Shown: positions 18,845-27,025, counted from the stretch's first letter. The stretch is DNA of 43,454 nucleotides from Prevotella sp. (GCA_017478025.1 JAFVGZ010000001.1:1-43454), one strand, 5' to 3'. A program made the numbers and translations. Notes: generated from the sequence alone by a model not told the origin.

Positions 18845-18924
18845 GTTTCGTAGCCTTCGTCATTTTGTTGTTATACACACTCTCATATTAACTCTCTCTG
18901 ACTGACTCTCTTTCCCGTAAGTCT

Positions 18925-18956
18925 CCCTCCCTCAGGGGAGGGCTGGGGTGGAGCTT
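18925..18956 (+). repeat. G/C-rich palindromic repeat, copy D (supplies the mraZ stop codon)
   Basis: CCCTCCC (18925-18931), loop TCAG, GGGAGGG (18936-18942), then CTGGGGTGGAGCTT. The mraZ TGA is read from the loop (18932-18934), so the last residues of MraZ (about SSTPALP) are repeat-derived. Confidence 0.75.
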
Positions 18957-19393
18957 CCCATCAGTTCTTCCAGCGCTTTGCTGAAGTCATCGGGGCTCAT
19001 GAATTGCTCGCTGTTGCTGCCGGCTGCCCATATCTCGACTGTGTCGCCAACGCCTATGAAGCGCACCATCTGGTCTATCCCCGCAACTTCCATTAAGCGC
19101 TTGGACAATAAGATACGTCCGTTTCCGTCGAGCGAGATGTTCTCTACCTCGCTAACGAACTGACGGAAGATGTTCTGCTGCTCCCTGTTCCAGCGGTTCA
19201 GCTTGCTGCGCATGAAGTCCATCTGCTCCAACCATACGCTCTCTGGGTAGAGCACCAGGCAGTTCTCATGCACGTCCTTCCTAAGCACCAGCTGCTCCTC
19301 GCTCTCCGATTGCAACACTTTGCGGAATGTTGCAGGAAGGAAAACGCGGCCTTTGGCGTCAACGCGGGCTTCTATGTTGCCGAGAAATCTCAT
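18932..19393 (-). CDS. mraZ: Transcriptional regulator MraZ
   Basis: MraZ is a DNA-binding protein with two SpoVT/AbrB-like domains that in E. coli represses its own dcw operon. It has 153 residues: first domain about 5-52 (GNIEARVDAKGRVFLPATFR), second about 83-126 (ISLDGNGRILLSKRLME). It is the first gene of the cluster. Its C-terminal tail is supplied by palindromic repeat copy D. The upstream region contains three GTGG direct repeats with 10-bp spacing, which fit the published MraZ-binding pattern (see 19463-19492), so autoregulation is likely. Confidence 0.96.
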   Translation of the reverse strand: MRFLGNIEARVDAKGRVFLPATFRKVLQSESEEQLVLRKDVHENCLVLYPESVWLEQMDFMRSKLNRWNREQQNIFRQFVSEVENISLDGNGRILLSKRLMEVAGIDQMVRFIGVGDTVEIWAAGSNSEQFMSPDDFSKALEELMGSSTPALP

Positions 19394-19446
19394 TGGATTT
19401 GCTGGGTGCTCTTGTGTTCTTATTTATAAATTGCGTAATCTGCCTG

Positions 19447-19454
19447 CAAAGGTA
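19447..19454 (-). promoter_or_regulatory. Likely dcw cluster promoter (-7 box)
   Basis: TACCTTTG on the minus strand matches TAnnTTTG; the predicted start is near 19440, giving a leader of about 45 nt for mraZ. At the expected -33 position (20-nt spacer, 19475-19478) the sequence is GGGG, not TTTG, and lies within the GTGG repeats. The promoter may be weak or regulator-dependent. Confidence 0.65.
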
Positions 19455-19462
19455 CAAAATTT

Positions 19463-19492
19463 TTCCCCACTTCCCCCCACTTTGCTCCACTT
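19463..19492 (-). promoter_or_regulatory. Putative MraZ-binding operator: three 10-bp direct repeats
   Basis: On the minus strand three consecutive 10-bp units read AAGTGGAGCA, AAGTGGGGGG and AAGTGGGGAA. E. coli MraZ is reported to bind direct TGGGN repeats separated by 5 bp, that is a 10-bp period. The repeats cover the -33 region of the mraZ promoter, a good position for repression. Seen: the repeats. Inferred: MraZ binding. Confidence 0.7.
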
Positions 19493-19652
19493 TTTTGCTA
19501 AATAGGTTAAATTTATAGATATTTAACAATAGCCGCCTCGCTCTGTTTCGCCTTCTTGTCTCAGGTGTTTTGTCGCTCATCCGAGCGCAATGCTTGCTCC
19601 GGTTTTACCGGAAAAATAGGACACGCCGTAACGCGCTAATATACAGAGTGTT

Positions 19653-19762
19653 GCAAAAGCAGGTTTTTTAGGCCATAATAGTAGGTCTTTTACTCGGTAA
19701 TAGTAGGTCTTTTACCGCCTAATAGTAGGTCTTTCACCGCCTAAAAGACCTGCTATTACAAC
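19653..19762. repeat. 22-bp tandem array upstream of the dcw promoter: four direct units and one inverted
   Basis: Units of exactly 22 bp begin at 19653 (degenerate), 19675, 19697 and 19719 with core TAATAGTAGGTCTTTTAC; the fifth, 19741-19762, is the same core inverted (TAAAAGACCTGCTATTAC). Unit 4 and the inverted unit can form a long hairpin. The array lies about 200 bp upstream of the dcw promoter. The stretch 19500-19650 holds a short CCGG-TTTTA-CCGG-type dyad near 19600 and nothing else I recognise. Confidence 0.9.
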
Positions 19763-19966
19763 GCCCTTGATAATCAGTATGTTACAAAGGCACTCCTGAA
19801 GATTGTAAATTATTCTATTTTTCGGCACCTCACAGCTCAAACTGAAAGGACTGGACAAAAATTTAGCTGAGTATTTTTGGACAGAAATTGTTATAATTAT
19901 TATAATTTTCGTTACTGGAGTAGGGGGTTCAATATTATGTACTCATTTACAGACATGCTACTATAA

Positions 19967-20473
19967 AAAATAATTTCTATATGTCTGCTTGGCATCTTTA
20001 CATGCCTTAATACTAATGCTCAGACAAATATTTTCATAAAAGAACAGCTAATCGGGAAGAAATGGACAAAAAGTGTGACCATGGATTCAAGCCGTAAAAG
20101 TGCGATGAGAAGGCATGGGAACATTTCTGTAGGTTCAAAAAAACTGCAAGTGACGACGGGTATGAATGTTTCAATGTCCCAAATATTTGACAGAGACTCC
20201 ATGACATTAATAACAACATTCAATAATGATGCTATTACATGTCGCTATGCCTACTATTTGTCAGACTCGTATGAAATGTTCTTTGACTCTTCTAAAATAG
20301 GAACTTCAAGCACGGGTAATTGGTTACATACGTAAGGAGAAATTACTATGAACGGAAGAACAAGAACGGAAGAAAACCATCAACAAATTATGTCACTCAC
20401 AGGTGAGGAACTGGTTTTAGGTTCAAAGGACAACCAAATACTAATTGAATTAACCGCAGAACCCTTAGACTAA
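19967..20473 (+). pseudogene. Decayed small secreted protein (lipocalin-like?), in-frame stop and lost start
   Basis: One reading frame runs from 19967 to a TAA at 20471-20473 with a single internal TAA at 20333-20335. It begins with a signal-peptide-like stretch (IISICLLGIFTCLNTNAQT) but the codon where an ATG is expected (19964) is TAA. The first part ends STGNWLHT; after the stop the frame continues GEITMNGRTRT and ISLT-type motif IMSLTGEELVLGS. The alternation of short strands, KYYLSD-like element (RYAYYLSDSYEM) and terminal ELVL motif resemble small lipocalin-like proteins of Prevotella-type genomes; this family guess is weak. A TAnnTTTG match lies at 19872-19879 without a -33 box. Confidence 0.6.
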
Positions 20474-20480
20474 TTACACT

Positions 20481-20516
20481 TTTCCCTCCAAGCGCATCAA
20501 CTCGCCTGGAGGGAAA
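20481..20516 (+). terminator. Hairpin after the decayed secreted-protein gene
   Basis: TTTCCCTCCA (20481-20490) pairs perfectly with TGGAGGGAAA (20507-20516) across a 16-nt loop, 8 nt past the pseudogene stop. It has no strong T tract. Likely its former terminator. Confidence 0.45.
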
Positions 20517-20534
20517 TTCAAACCAATCATAAAC

Positions 20535-20744
20535 ATGCGGAGAATACATTTACTCGTCAGGCATCTGTCGTTCTCGGAGTTCTGCGAATGGCTGCTGCCA
20601 TACCGCCTTACCAACAAAAACCTTTGCGAATGGCGCGAGAGGTTGTACGGCGAATACAAACGCGGCCAGGATGCCATCAGCCAGATAGCCGACAAGAACC
20701 GCTCCGCATAATGGGCGGCAGCGCAGGTGAACGACATAATATAG
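20535..20744 (+). pseudogene. Gene fragment, possibly from a transglutaminase-domain protein
   Basis: An ATG at 20535 opens 58 codons (SFSEFCEWLLPYRLTNKNL, then EWRERLYGEYKRGQDAISQ) to a TAA at 20709, after which the same frame continues WAAAQVNDII to a TAG at 20742-20744. The ILPYR..-EPL-W-type pattern recalls the N-terminal region of Bacteroidota transglutaminase-like lipoproteins, but I cannot confirm it. The internal TAA and lack of any continuation indicate a remnant. Codon quality is better than in random sequence. Confidence 0.4.
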
Positions 20745-20841
20745 CAGAACAAAATGACGCACCCTCTTTGCCATTTGTTAAATTATACATTCAGCGTTGC
20801 TAATTTTACATTCTGAATTCTGTATTCTGAATTATTTTTAT

Positions 20842-20849
20842 TACCTTTG
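20842..20849 (+). promoter_or_regulatory. Likely gpmI promoter (-7 box)
   Basis: TACCTTTG fits TAnnTTTG, 41 nt before the gpmI ATG. No TTTG at the expected -33 position (TTCT is there). Upstream are near-repeats of TTCTGAATTCTG. Confidence 0.55.
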
Positions 20850-20890
20850 CAACCGAAACCGTAAAATTGAAAATTTAAGCATAAAACATT

Positions 20891-22411
20891 ATGGCAAAGA
20901 AAGCACTTCTTATGATCCTCGACGGTTGGGGAATAGGCAAGCACGGTAAGGGTGATGTGATTTATAACACACCGACACCTTATCTTGACTATCTCACGGC
21001 TGTCAGCAGTCACTCACAACTTAATGCGTCAGGTGAAGACGTAGGTCTTCCTGATGGTCAGATGGGTAATTCAGAGGTCGGTCACCTTAACATCGGTGCC
21101 GGTCGAATCGTCTATCAGGACCTCGTGAAGATTAATCGCGCCTGCGCTGACGGCTCTATCAGCAAGAATCCTCAGGTGGTTGAGGCCTTTACCTATGCAA
21201 AGGAGAACGGCAAGAAGCTTCATCTCATGGGCCTGACCTCAAACGGTGGCGTGCATTCTTCACTCGATCATCTGTTCAAACTCATTGAGGTGGGCAAGGA
21301 ATACGGACTCTCTCAGCAGGTGTTCGTACATTGCTTCATGGATGGTCGCGATACGGATCCGAAGTCTGGTAAGGGCTTCATCGAGCAGTTGACGGCAGAA
21401 TGCAAGAAGAACGATGCCAACGTAGCGTCTATCGTAGGCCGCTTCTACGCTATGGACCGTGACAAGCGATGGAACCGCGTAAAAGAAGCATACGACCTTA
21501 TCACTGCCGGCAAGGGTAAGGCTGCCACCGATATGGTAGCAGCAATGCAGGAGTCATACGATGAGGGAGTGACAGACGAGTTCATCAAGCCTATCGTCAA
21601 TGCTTCAGTAAATGGTAAGATAGAGGAGGGTGACGTCGTTATCTTCATCAATTTCCGTAACGACCGCGCCAAGGAACTTACTCAGGTGCTCACTCAGCAG
21701 GATATGCCAGAAGAGGGAATGCAGACCATTCCAGGGCTGAAATACTACTGTATGACTCCATACGATGCATCCTTCAAGGGCGTCGGCATACTCTTCCCGA
21801 AAGAGAATGTAACAAATACACTGGGTGAATACCTCTCTTCTCTCGGCAAGAAGCAGTTGCATACCGCTGAGACAGAGAAGTACGCACACGTCACATTCTT
21901 CTTCAATGGTGGCCGTGAGCAGCCTTACGAGGGTGAGGATCGTGTGCTTGTAGCATCGCCCAAGGTGGCTACATACGACCTGAAGCCAGAGATGTCAGCC
22001 TATGAAGTAAAGGAAAAGCTCGTTGAAAATATTAAGAAAGATATCTACGATTTCATCGTTGTCAACTTCGCTAACGGTGATATGGTGGGTCATACTGGCG
22101 TCTATAATGCTATAGCAAAGGCTGTAGTGGCTGTTGACAACTGTGTCCGTGACGTTATAGAGGCAGCGAAGGCTACGGGATATGAGGCCATCATCATTGC
22201 AGACCACGGTAATGCCGATAATGCTATCAATCCTGACGGCTCACCAAATACTGCTCACTCACTCAATCCTGTACCGTTCATATACGTGACAGACAATAAC
22301 TCTGCCACTGTCAAGGACGGCCGCCTGGCCGATGTTGCTCCATCTTTGCTGCACATCATGGGGCTGGAGCAGCCTGCCGACATGACCGGAGAGAACCTGA
22401 TTGTTGACTGA
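20891..22411 (+). CDS. gpmI: 2,3-bisphosphoglycerate-independent phosphoglycerate mutase
   Basis: Cytosolic glycolytic enzyme interconverting 3- and 2-phosphoglycerate, using two Mn ions. It has 506 residues: N-terminal metal motif ILDGWGIG (D11), catalytic Ser61 in [37 protein letters not shown], and the C-terminal metal site [11 protein letters not shown]. Length and motifs are standard for the family. It is transcribed away from the dcw cluster and followed 57 bp later by ung. Confidence 0.98.
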   Translation: MAKKALLMILDGWGIGKHGKGDVIYNTPTPYLDYLTAVSSHSQLNASGEDVGLPDGQMGNSEVGHLNIGAGRIVYQDLVKINRACADGSISKNPQVVEAFTYAKENGKKLHLMGLTSNGGVHSSLDHLFKLIEVGKEYGLSQQVFVHCFMDGRDTDPKSGKGFIEQLTAECKKNDANVASIVGRFYAMDRDKRWNRVKEAYDLITAGKGKAATDMVAAMQESYDEGVTDEFIKPIVNASVNGKIEEGDVVIFINFRNDRAKELTQVLTQQDMPEEGMQTIPGLKYYCMTPYDASFKGVGILFPKENVTNTLGEYLSSLGKKQLHTAETEKYAHVTFFFNGGREQPYEGEDRVLVASPKVATYDLKPEMSAYEVKEKLVENIKKDIYDFIVVNFANGDMVGHTGVYNAIAKAVVAVDNCVRDVIEAAKATGYEAIIIADHGNADNAINPDGSPNTAHSLNPVPFIYVTDNNSATVKDGRLADVAPSLLHIMGLEQPADMTGENLIVD

Positions 22412-22468
22412 TAACGGTAGCCGCGCTAACTGATAAGGTTGGCGTTTCAACTTTCGGAAGTCATATCT

Positions 22469-23161
22469 ATGGTAAAGATTGAACAGTCCTGGGGCGCTGC
22501 CCTGGCTGAAGAATTTGATAAGGAATATTTCAAAAAACTGTCTGTATTTGTCCACGACGAATACAGACAGTTTGTGTGTTATCCTCCAGGGTCGGAGATA
22601 TTCAATGCCTTCAACCTTTGTCCGCTTGACGATGTGAAGGTTGTCATACTGGGGCAAGACCCCTATCATGGTGCTGGTCAGGCTGAGGGGTTGTGTTTCT
22701 CTGTCAAGACGGGTGTGCAGCTTCCTCCGTCTTTAGTAAATATATTTAAGGAAGTGAAGGCCGATACAGGCCATGTGCCGCCTGTTATCACCGATGAAAT
22801 GGGCAAAAAGATGTATGATGGCAGCCTTCGTCGCTGGGCTTCGCAGGGTGTTTTCCTGCTCAACGCTACGCTGACGGTACGTGAACATCTTGCCGGCTCG
22901 CACCAGCGTCACGGTTGGGAAGAGTTTACGGATGCTGTTATCAGGACTGTTTCGGAGCGTAAGGACCATGTGGTGTTTATCCTTTGGGGCGGTTATGCAG
23001 GCAAGAAGGAGCTGCTGATCGACCGCAGCAAGCATCTTATACTTAAATCAGTACATCCCTCTCCACTCTCCGCAAACCGCGGAGGATGGTTTGGTAATCA
23101 TCATTTTAGCTCCTGCAACGCTTGGTTGCAGCAGTATGGCATTACACCGGTAGATTGGTAG
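22469..23161 (+). CDS. ung: Uracil-DNA glycosylase, family 1
   Basis: Removes uracil from DNA and starts base-excision repair. From the ATG at 22469 the protein has 230 residues and begins VKIEQSWGAALAEEF, matching family starts; an upstream in-frame ATG at 22439 would add ten unconserved residues. The water-activating motif GQDPYHG (62-68, Asp64), FLLNATLTV, and the DNA-minor-groove loop HPSPLSANRGG are present. The 3' end overlaps the convergent DUF3109 gene by 20 bp. Confidence 0.97.
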   Translation: MVKIEQSWGAALAEEFDKEYFKKLSVFVHDEYRQFVCYPPGSEIFNAFNLCPLDDVKVVILGQDPYHGAGQAEGLCFSVKTGVQLPPSLVNIFKEVKADTGHVPPVITDEMGKKMYDGSLRRWASQGVFLLNATLTVREHLAGSHQRHGWEEFTDAVIRTVSERKDHVVFILWGGYAGKKELLIDRSKHLILKSVHPSPLSANRGGWFGNHHFSSCNAWLQQYGITPVDW

Positions 23162-23741
23162 CAGCGATGCAAAGCGCATCATACCACTCCTGACCGAAGC
23201 GGCGAATGAGCGGCTCTTTAAGGAATTGATAGACCTTGATGCCTTGATTGTTTCCTTTCGCTACGGCATCCTTGCAGATATTCCACCTATGATACACTAT
23301 TGCGGTGAGCCCATTGCTCAGCTTGCTCTCCCTTATTGGGTAGAGTGCGCATGATATAGGCTTGCACCAGTTGATAGTCTTCTTCCTGTAAGCGCGTTCA
23401 TAGGCGCAAAGACAGCAGTTTTTTACGGTTCCATCGGATGTTTCGAGGTCTTCATAACACGTGAAGACGCAGTCTTTTCCATTGACTATTGATGTCACCA
23501 GGTCGCCGTCCTTGTCATTATAAGCCACGCCCTGGGCTGCTATCACAAGCTGGGCCGGCACTGAAAGGTCGGACATCACGCTGTCAAGGTTGAGCTCTAT
23601 CTCTTCCAGTTCATCAATGGTGATAGGTGCTCCGGCGTCACCTTCAACGCAACATGCGCCCTTGCACTTCGTAAGGTCGCAGCAGAAACATTCTGTCAGG
23701 ATGTCTGATGATACGAGAACATCACCTATCTGTACTATCAT
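23142..23741 (-). CDS. DUF3109-family cysteine-rich protein
   Basis: 199 residues, with many Cys: ECFCCDLTKCKGACC near the N-terminus, NGKDCVFTCYED, VKNCCLCAYERAYRK and WCKPISCALYPIRE. The pattern matches the DUF3109 family, for which metal (possibly Fe-S or Zn) binding is suggested by the Cys spacing; no function is established that I know of. The gene overlaps ung tail-to-tail (20 bp) and the upstream araC-type gene in the same direction (20 bp), so it is probably co-transcribed with the regulator. Confidence 0.85.
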   Translation of the reverse strand: MIVQIGDVLVSSDILTECFCCDLTKCKGACCVEGDAGAPITIDELEEIELNLDSVMSDLSVPAQLVIAAQGVAYNDKDGDLVTSIVNGKDCVFTCYEDLETSDGTVKNCCLCAYERAYRKKTINWCKPISCALYPIRESKLSNGLTAIVYHRWNICKDAVAKGNNQGIKVYQFLKEPLIRRFGQEWYDALCIAATNLPV

Positions 23742-24651
23742 AAAGGATAATTTTTGGTTCTATGCCGTTGCGATACTCTGATGGGGTTACTCCGACATTC
23801 TCCTTGAAGTACTTACCGAAGAATGACTGTGTGGGGAAATTCATGACCTCTGCAATCTCGCTCATGCGCATATTGGTATGTCTCAGCAGGTTGCGCATCT
23901 CTGAAGTGACGAATTTGTCAATCCATTCATTAGGTGTGCGGCGGCTTACGTTGGTCACTACTTCGCACAGATACTTTGGCGTAACGTTCATTTGTTTAGC
24001 ATACCACTGCACCTGTCGCTCTTCGTGGAAGTGGTGTTCCACTCTTTGTACAAATTCTACAAAGAGCTGTTCAGCCCTTGACTGCTTCTCGTTCTTGCCT
24101 GGCTGCTCTATGACGCGGTCAAAGGCACCTGCCATATCATATATCATCGTCAGGAGGCTAAGGCGTATTATCTCCACTCGATAGCGCTTTCCTGTTTGGG
24201 ATATATGTGCATGGATGGAACGGTAGTAGTGCTTTGCTGCATTGAGTTCACTGTCGTTCAGGCTAAATACGGGGTGATTGTGGGACAACAGGAACAAGTC
24301 GCTCATGTTGTGCACATCGCGAAGTATCTCTTGCAGTAATTTGTATGATATGATGAAAGCAAATCCGTCGAAATCTTCGCTGAATTTTACATCGGTTATT
24401 ACAGACTCTTCTGTAATCAGCATCACTTGCTGATGGCTTTGAGTGCGGCGTTTTCCATTTACTGTTAGCGTTACTACTCCGCTGGTGCATACTCCCACGT
24501 ACAGGCATAATGACATGCGTCGCGGTTCTGTATATATAGGTAGCGTCCGCGTGGATTCTATCAATAGCAGTTCGTTGCTCAAGTGTGGCAACTTAAACTT
24601 TGATGACACCTGTTCGATGGAGATAGGTAGAATGCTGTTGTCCTTCGGCAT
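23722..24651 (-). CDS. AraC-family transcriptional regulator
   Basis: 309 residues. The N-terminal part (1-190) looks like a cupin-type sensor (GVVTLTVNGKRRTQSHQQVMLI). The C-terminal 100 residues contain the two AraC helix-turn-helix motifs: VQWYAKQMNVTPKYLCEVV and MRMSEIAEVMNFPTQSFFG, followed by YFKENVGVTPSEYR, the family signature. The ligand and targets are unknown. It overlaps the DUF3109 gene by 20 bp and is 84 bp downstream of gyrB with a strong hairpin between them. Confidence 0.93.
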   Translation of the reverse strand: MPKDNSILPISIEQVSSKFKLPHLSNELLLIESTRTLPIYTEPRRMSLCLYVGVCTSGVVTLTVNGKRRTQSHQQVMLITEESVITDVKFSEDFDGFAFIISYKLLQEILRDVHNMSDLFLLSHNHPVFSLNDSELNAAKHYYRSIHAHISQTGKRYRVEIIRLSLLTMIYDMAGAFDRVIEQPGKNEKQSRAEQLFVEFVQRVEHHFHEERQVQWYAKQMNVTPKYLCEVVTNVSRRTPNEWIDKFVTSEMRNLLRHTNMRMSEIAEVMNFPTQSFFGKYFKENVGVTPSEYRNGIEPKIILYDSTDR

Positions 24652-24680
24652 ATTTTATTAGTTTTAAGGTGATTGTATGT

Positions 24681-24712
24681 ACCTGCAACAGCCCTATTGG
24701 ACTGATGCAGGT
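24681..24712 (-). terminator. Strong two-part hairpin between gyrB and the araC-type gene
   Basis: ACCTGCA-A-CAGCCC-TATT-GGACTG-A-TGCAGGT: a 7-bp and a 6-bp stem (one G-T pair) with a 4-nt loop, separated by opposed single A bases. It fits a gyrB terminator, although no T tract follows; it could also be a leader structure of the araC-type gene. Confidence 0.6.
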
Positions 24713-24735
24713 GTGTGTGTTATGATATTTCTGCT

Positions 24736-26709
24736 TTACGCATCAATGTTAGCATAGTTTGCGTTCTCCTCGATGAATGCTCGGCGTGGCTCCACGTCAT
24801 CACCCATCAGCATAGAGAATATCTCATCTGCTTCGGCAGCGTTCTGTATTGTAACCTGTTTTAGCAGTCTTGTCTCTGGATTCATTGTGGTATCCCACAG
24901 TTGCTCTGGGTTCATCTCACCCAGACCTTTGTATCTCTGTGTGTGCAGCTTAGTGTCATCGGCATCTCCTGAGCAGTAGGTGTTGATGAAGCGCAGACGG
25001 TCTTCCTCAGTGTAGCAGTACTCCTTGTGGTTCTTGTAGGTGCACTGGTACAGTGGCGGTGTTGCGATGTAGAGGTGGCCTTCCTGTATCACCTGTGGCA
25101 TAAAGCGGAAGAACAGCGTCATGATGAGGGTGTCTATGTGTGAGCCATCGACATCGGCATCGGTCATGATGATAATCTTGTCATATCTCAGCTTGTCGAT
25201 ATTAGCGGTCTTGGCGTCCTCGCCATCTACGCCGAAGCGTACTCCGATGGCTTGCAGAATGATGCTTACGGACTCTGCCTCAAAGACCTTGTGCCACTGA
25301 ACCTTCTCTACGTTCAGTATCTTACCGCGCAAAGGCAGGATGGCCTGTGTGTGACGGTCGCGGCCCTGCTTTGCTGAACCGCCTGCGGAGTCACCCTCGA
25401 CGAGGAATATCTCTGTCTTCTTCGGGTCTCGGCTGGAGCAGTCTGCCAGCTTGCCAGGCAATCCGCCGCCTGCCATTGGGCTCTTGCGCTGAACGCTTTC
25501 GCGTGCCTTGCGTGCTGCGATACGTGCCGTAGCAGCAAGGATTACCTTCTCGCATATCTGGTGCGCCTCCTTCGGGTGCTCCTCCAAATAGTTGCCCATA
25601 GCCTCGCCAACGGCCTGCTGAACGGCGCCATTCACCTCGCTGTTGCCCAGCTTGGTCTTTGTCTGACCTTCAAACTGAGGCTCTGCCACCTTAACGGAGA
25701 TGATGGCTGTCAGACCTTCGCGGAAGTCATCAGGGGCTATCTCAATCTTCGCCTTGTCTATCTGCTTGCGCAGCGCCTCGTCCTCGTCGGCATATTTCTT
25801 CAGCGAGCGGCTGAGGGCGATGCGGAAACCGGTAAGGTGTGTACCGCCTTCGATGGTGTTGATATTGTTGACGTAGGAATGGATGTTCTCTGAATAGTCG
25901 GTGTTATAGAGCAGCGCTATCTCTATCGGGGTGTTGTTCTTCTCTGTCTTCAGGTAGATGGGTTCTCCGATGAGGCTGGTGCGATGTCTGTCCACGTAGC
26001 GCACGAACTCCTTCAGGCCCTCTTTGGCGTGGAATACCTCTGGCTTGCGCACGTTACCCTCCTCGTCGGGGCGCAGGTCTGTCAGCGTGATGGTGATGCC
26101 TGCATTGAGAAATGCCAGCTCGCGCATGCGGCGTGCTACGATGTCGTATTTATATACGGTGGTGGTGAAGATGGATCCGTCTGGCCAGAACTGCTGACGG
26201 GTGCCGCGCTTTTCTGTCTCGCCGACAACCTTTACAGGGTACAAAGGTTTTCCCTTCTCATACTCCTGCTGATAGATCTTGCCGTCGCGATAGACTTGTG
26301 AAATCATGTGTGAAGACAGCGCGTTGACGCAGCTGACGCCCACACCGTGCAAACCGCCGGAGACTTTGTATGAACCTTTATCGAATTTACCACCGGCATG
26401 GAGCACTGTCATGACCACCTCCAAGGCAGATTTGTGCATCTTTGGGTGCTCGTCCACAGGGATACCGCGGCCATCGTCCTCTACTGTCACAGAGTTGTCT
26501 TCGTTGATTGTCACGCGGATGTCGGTACAATAACCGGCCATTGCCTCGTCGATAGAGTTGTCAACGGTCTCGTTCACGAGGTGATGAAGTCCCTTCTCTG
26601 AGATGTCGCCGATGTACATCGCAGGGCGTTTACGTACTGCCTCGAGACCCTCAAGCACCTGAATACTACTGCCTGTGTAATTCGTCTCTTTGTTCTGATT
26701 TTCTTCCAT
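24736..26709 (-). CDS. gyrB: DNA gyrase subunit B
   Basis: ATPase subunit of the type II topoisomerase that introduces negative supercoils. It has 657 residues: GHKL ATP site (NETVDNSIDEAMAG, VEDDGRGIPVD, GGLHGVGVSCVNALS), transducer domain, then TOPRIM with EGDSAGGSA near residue 435 and DADVDGSHI near 514, and the C-terminal GLGEMNPEQLWDTTMNP. The QTK loop (GQTKTKLGN) is present. Length and tail fit GyrB rather than ParE. It has its own canonical promoter (26738-26769). Confidence 0.96.
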   Translation of the reverse strand: MEENQNKETNYTGSSIQVLEGLEAVRKRPAMYIGDISEKGLHHLVNETVDNSIDEAMAGYCTDIRVTINEDNSVTVEDDGRGIPVDEHPKMHKSALEVVMTVLHAGGKFDKGSYKVSGGLHGVGVSCVNALSSHMISQVYRDGKIYQQEYEKGKPLYPVKVVGETEKRGTRQQFWPDGSIFTTTVYKYDIVARRMRELAFLNAGITITLTDLRPDEEGNVRKPEVFHAKEGLKEFVRYVDRHRTSLIGEPIYLKTEKNNTPIEIALLYNTDYSENIHSYVNNINTIEGGTHLTGFRIALSRSLKKYADEDEALRKQIDKAKIEIAPDDFREGLTAIISVKVAEPQFEGQTKTKLGNSEVNGAVQQAVGEAMGNYLEEHPKEAHQICEKVILAATARIAARKARESVQRKSPMAGGGLPGKLADCSSRDPKKTEIFLVEGDSAGGSAKQGRDRHTQAILPLRGKILNVEKVQWHKVFEAESVSIILQAIGVRFGVDGEDAKTANIDKLRYDKIIIMTDADVDGSHIDTLIMTLFFRFMPQVIQEGHLYIATPPLYQCTYKNHKEYCYTEEDRLRFINTYCSGDADDTKLHTQRYKGLGEMNPEQLWDTTMNPETRLLKQVTIQNAAEADEIFSMLMGDDVEPRRAFIEENANYANIDA

Positions 26710-26737
26710 TATATCGTTTGTTGTTATTTTTGCCTTG

Positions 26738-26769
26738 CAAAGTTACGCAAAATTATTGAATTGTGCAAA
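26738..26769 (-). promoter_or_regulatory. Canonical Bacteroides-type promoter of gyrB
   Basis: Minus strand: TTTG (26766-26769), 20-nt spacer, TAACTTTG (26738-26745). Predicted start near 26731, leader about 20 nt. Confidence 0.8.
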
Positions 26770-26837
26770 TAAAATACGTAGTATTTTCCTTGCTTTCATA
26801 TCGTTTTGTATTATTGTGATTACACCTGTTGGGATAA

Positions 26838-26930
26838 TTGGTAATTGCCTGTCGAGGTAATTGACAATAGATGTTTAGGTTATGGGCGCGGATTGTCTGG
26901 GTAACGGGTATATGTAGCCAGGTTTATGGG
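26838..26930. repeat. Degenerate 22-bp tandem array between gyrB and rpsT
   Basis: Four units of exactly 22 bp begin at 26838, 26860, 26882 and 26904, with a partial fifth at 26926. They share ATNGG at the unit start, TGT near position 13 and AGGT at the end, but little else. The period matches the arrays at 10689 and 19653. The array lies upstream of the gyrB promoter and just past the rpsT terminator. The rest of 26770-26837 shows nothing recognisable. Confidence 0.6.
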
Positions 26931-26933
26931 TAT

Positions 26934-26971
26934 AAAAAAAGGCTGCTACCCCTCACGGGCTACAGCCTTCT
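26934..26971 (-). terminator. Rho-independent terminator of rpsT
   Basis: Minus strand: AAGGCTG and GCAGCCTT arms enclosing an inner GCCC/GGGG stem, followed by seven T. It is 55 nt past the rpsT stop. Confidence 0.85.
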
Positions 26972-27025
26972 AGATAAAAAATTATTATGGAAACAATCTT
27001 GTGTATTCGTTTCTTTTCGCTGCTC

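Noticed and set aside
20474-20752. Minus-strand frame of 92 codons
   Set aside because: It lies opposite the remnant at 20535-20744, which has better coding character; no domain or promoter was seen.
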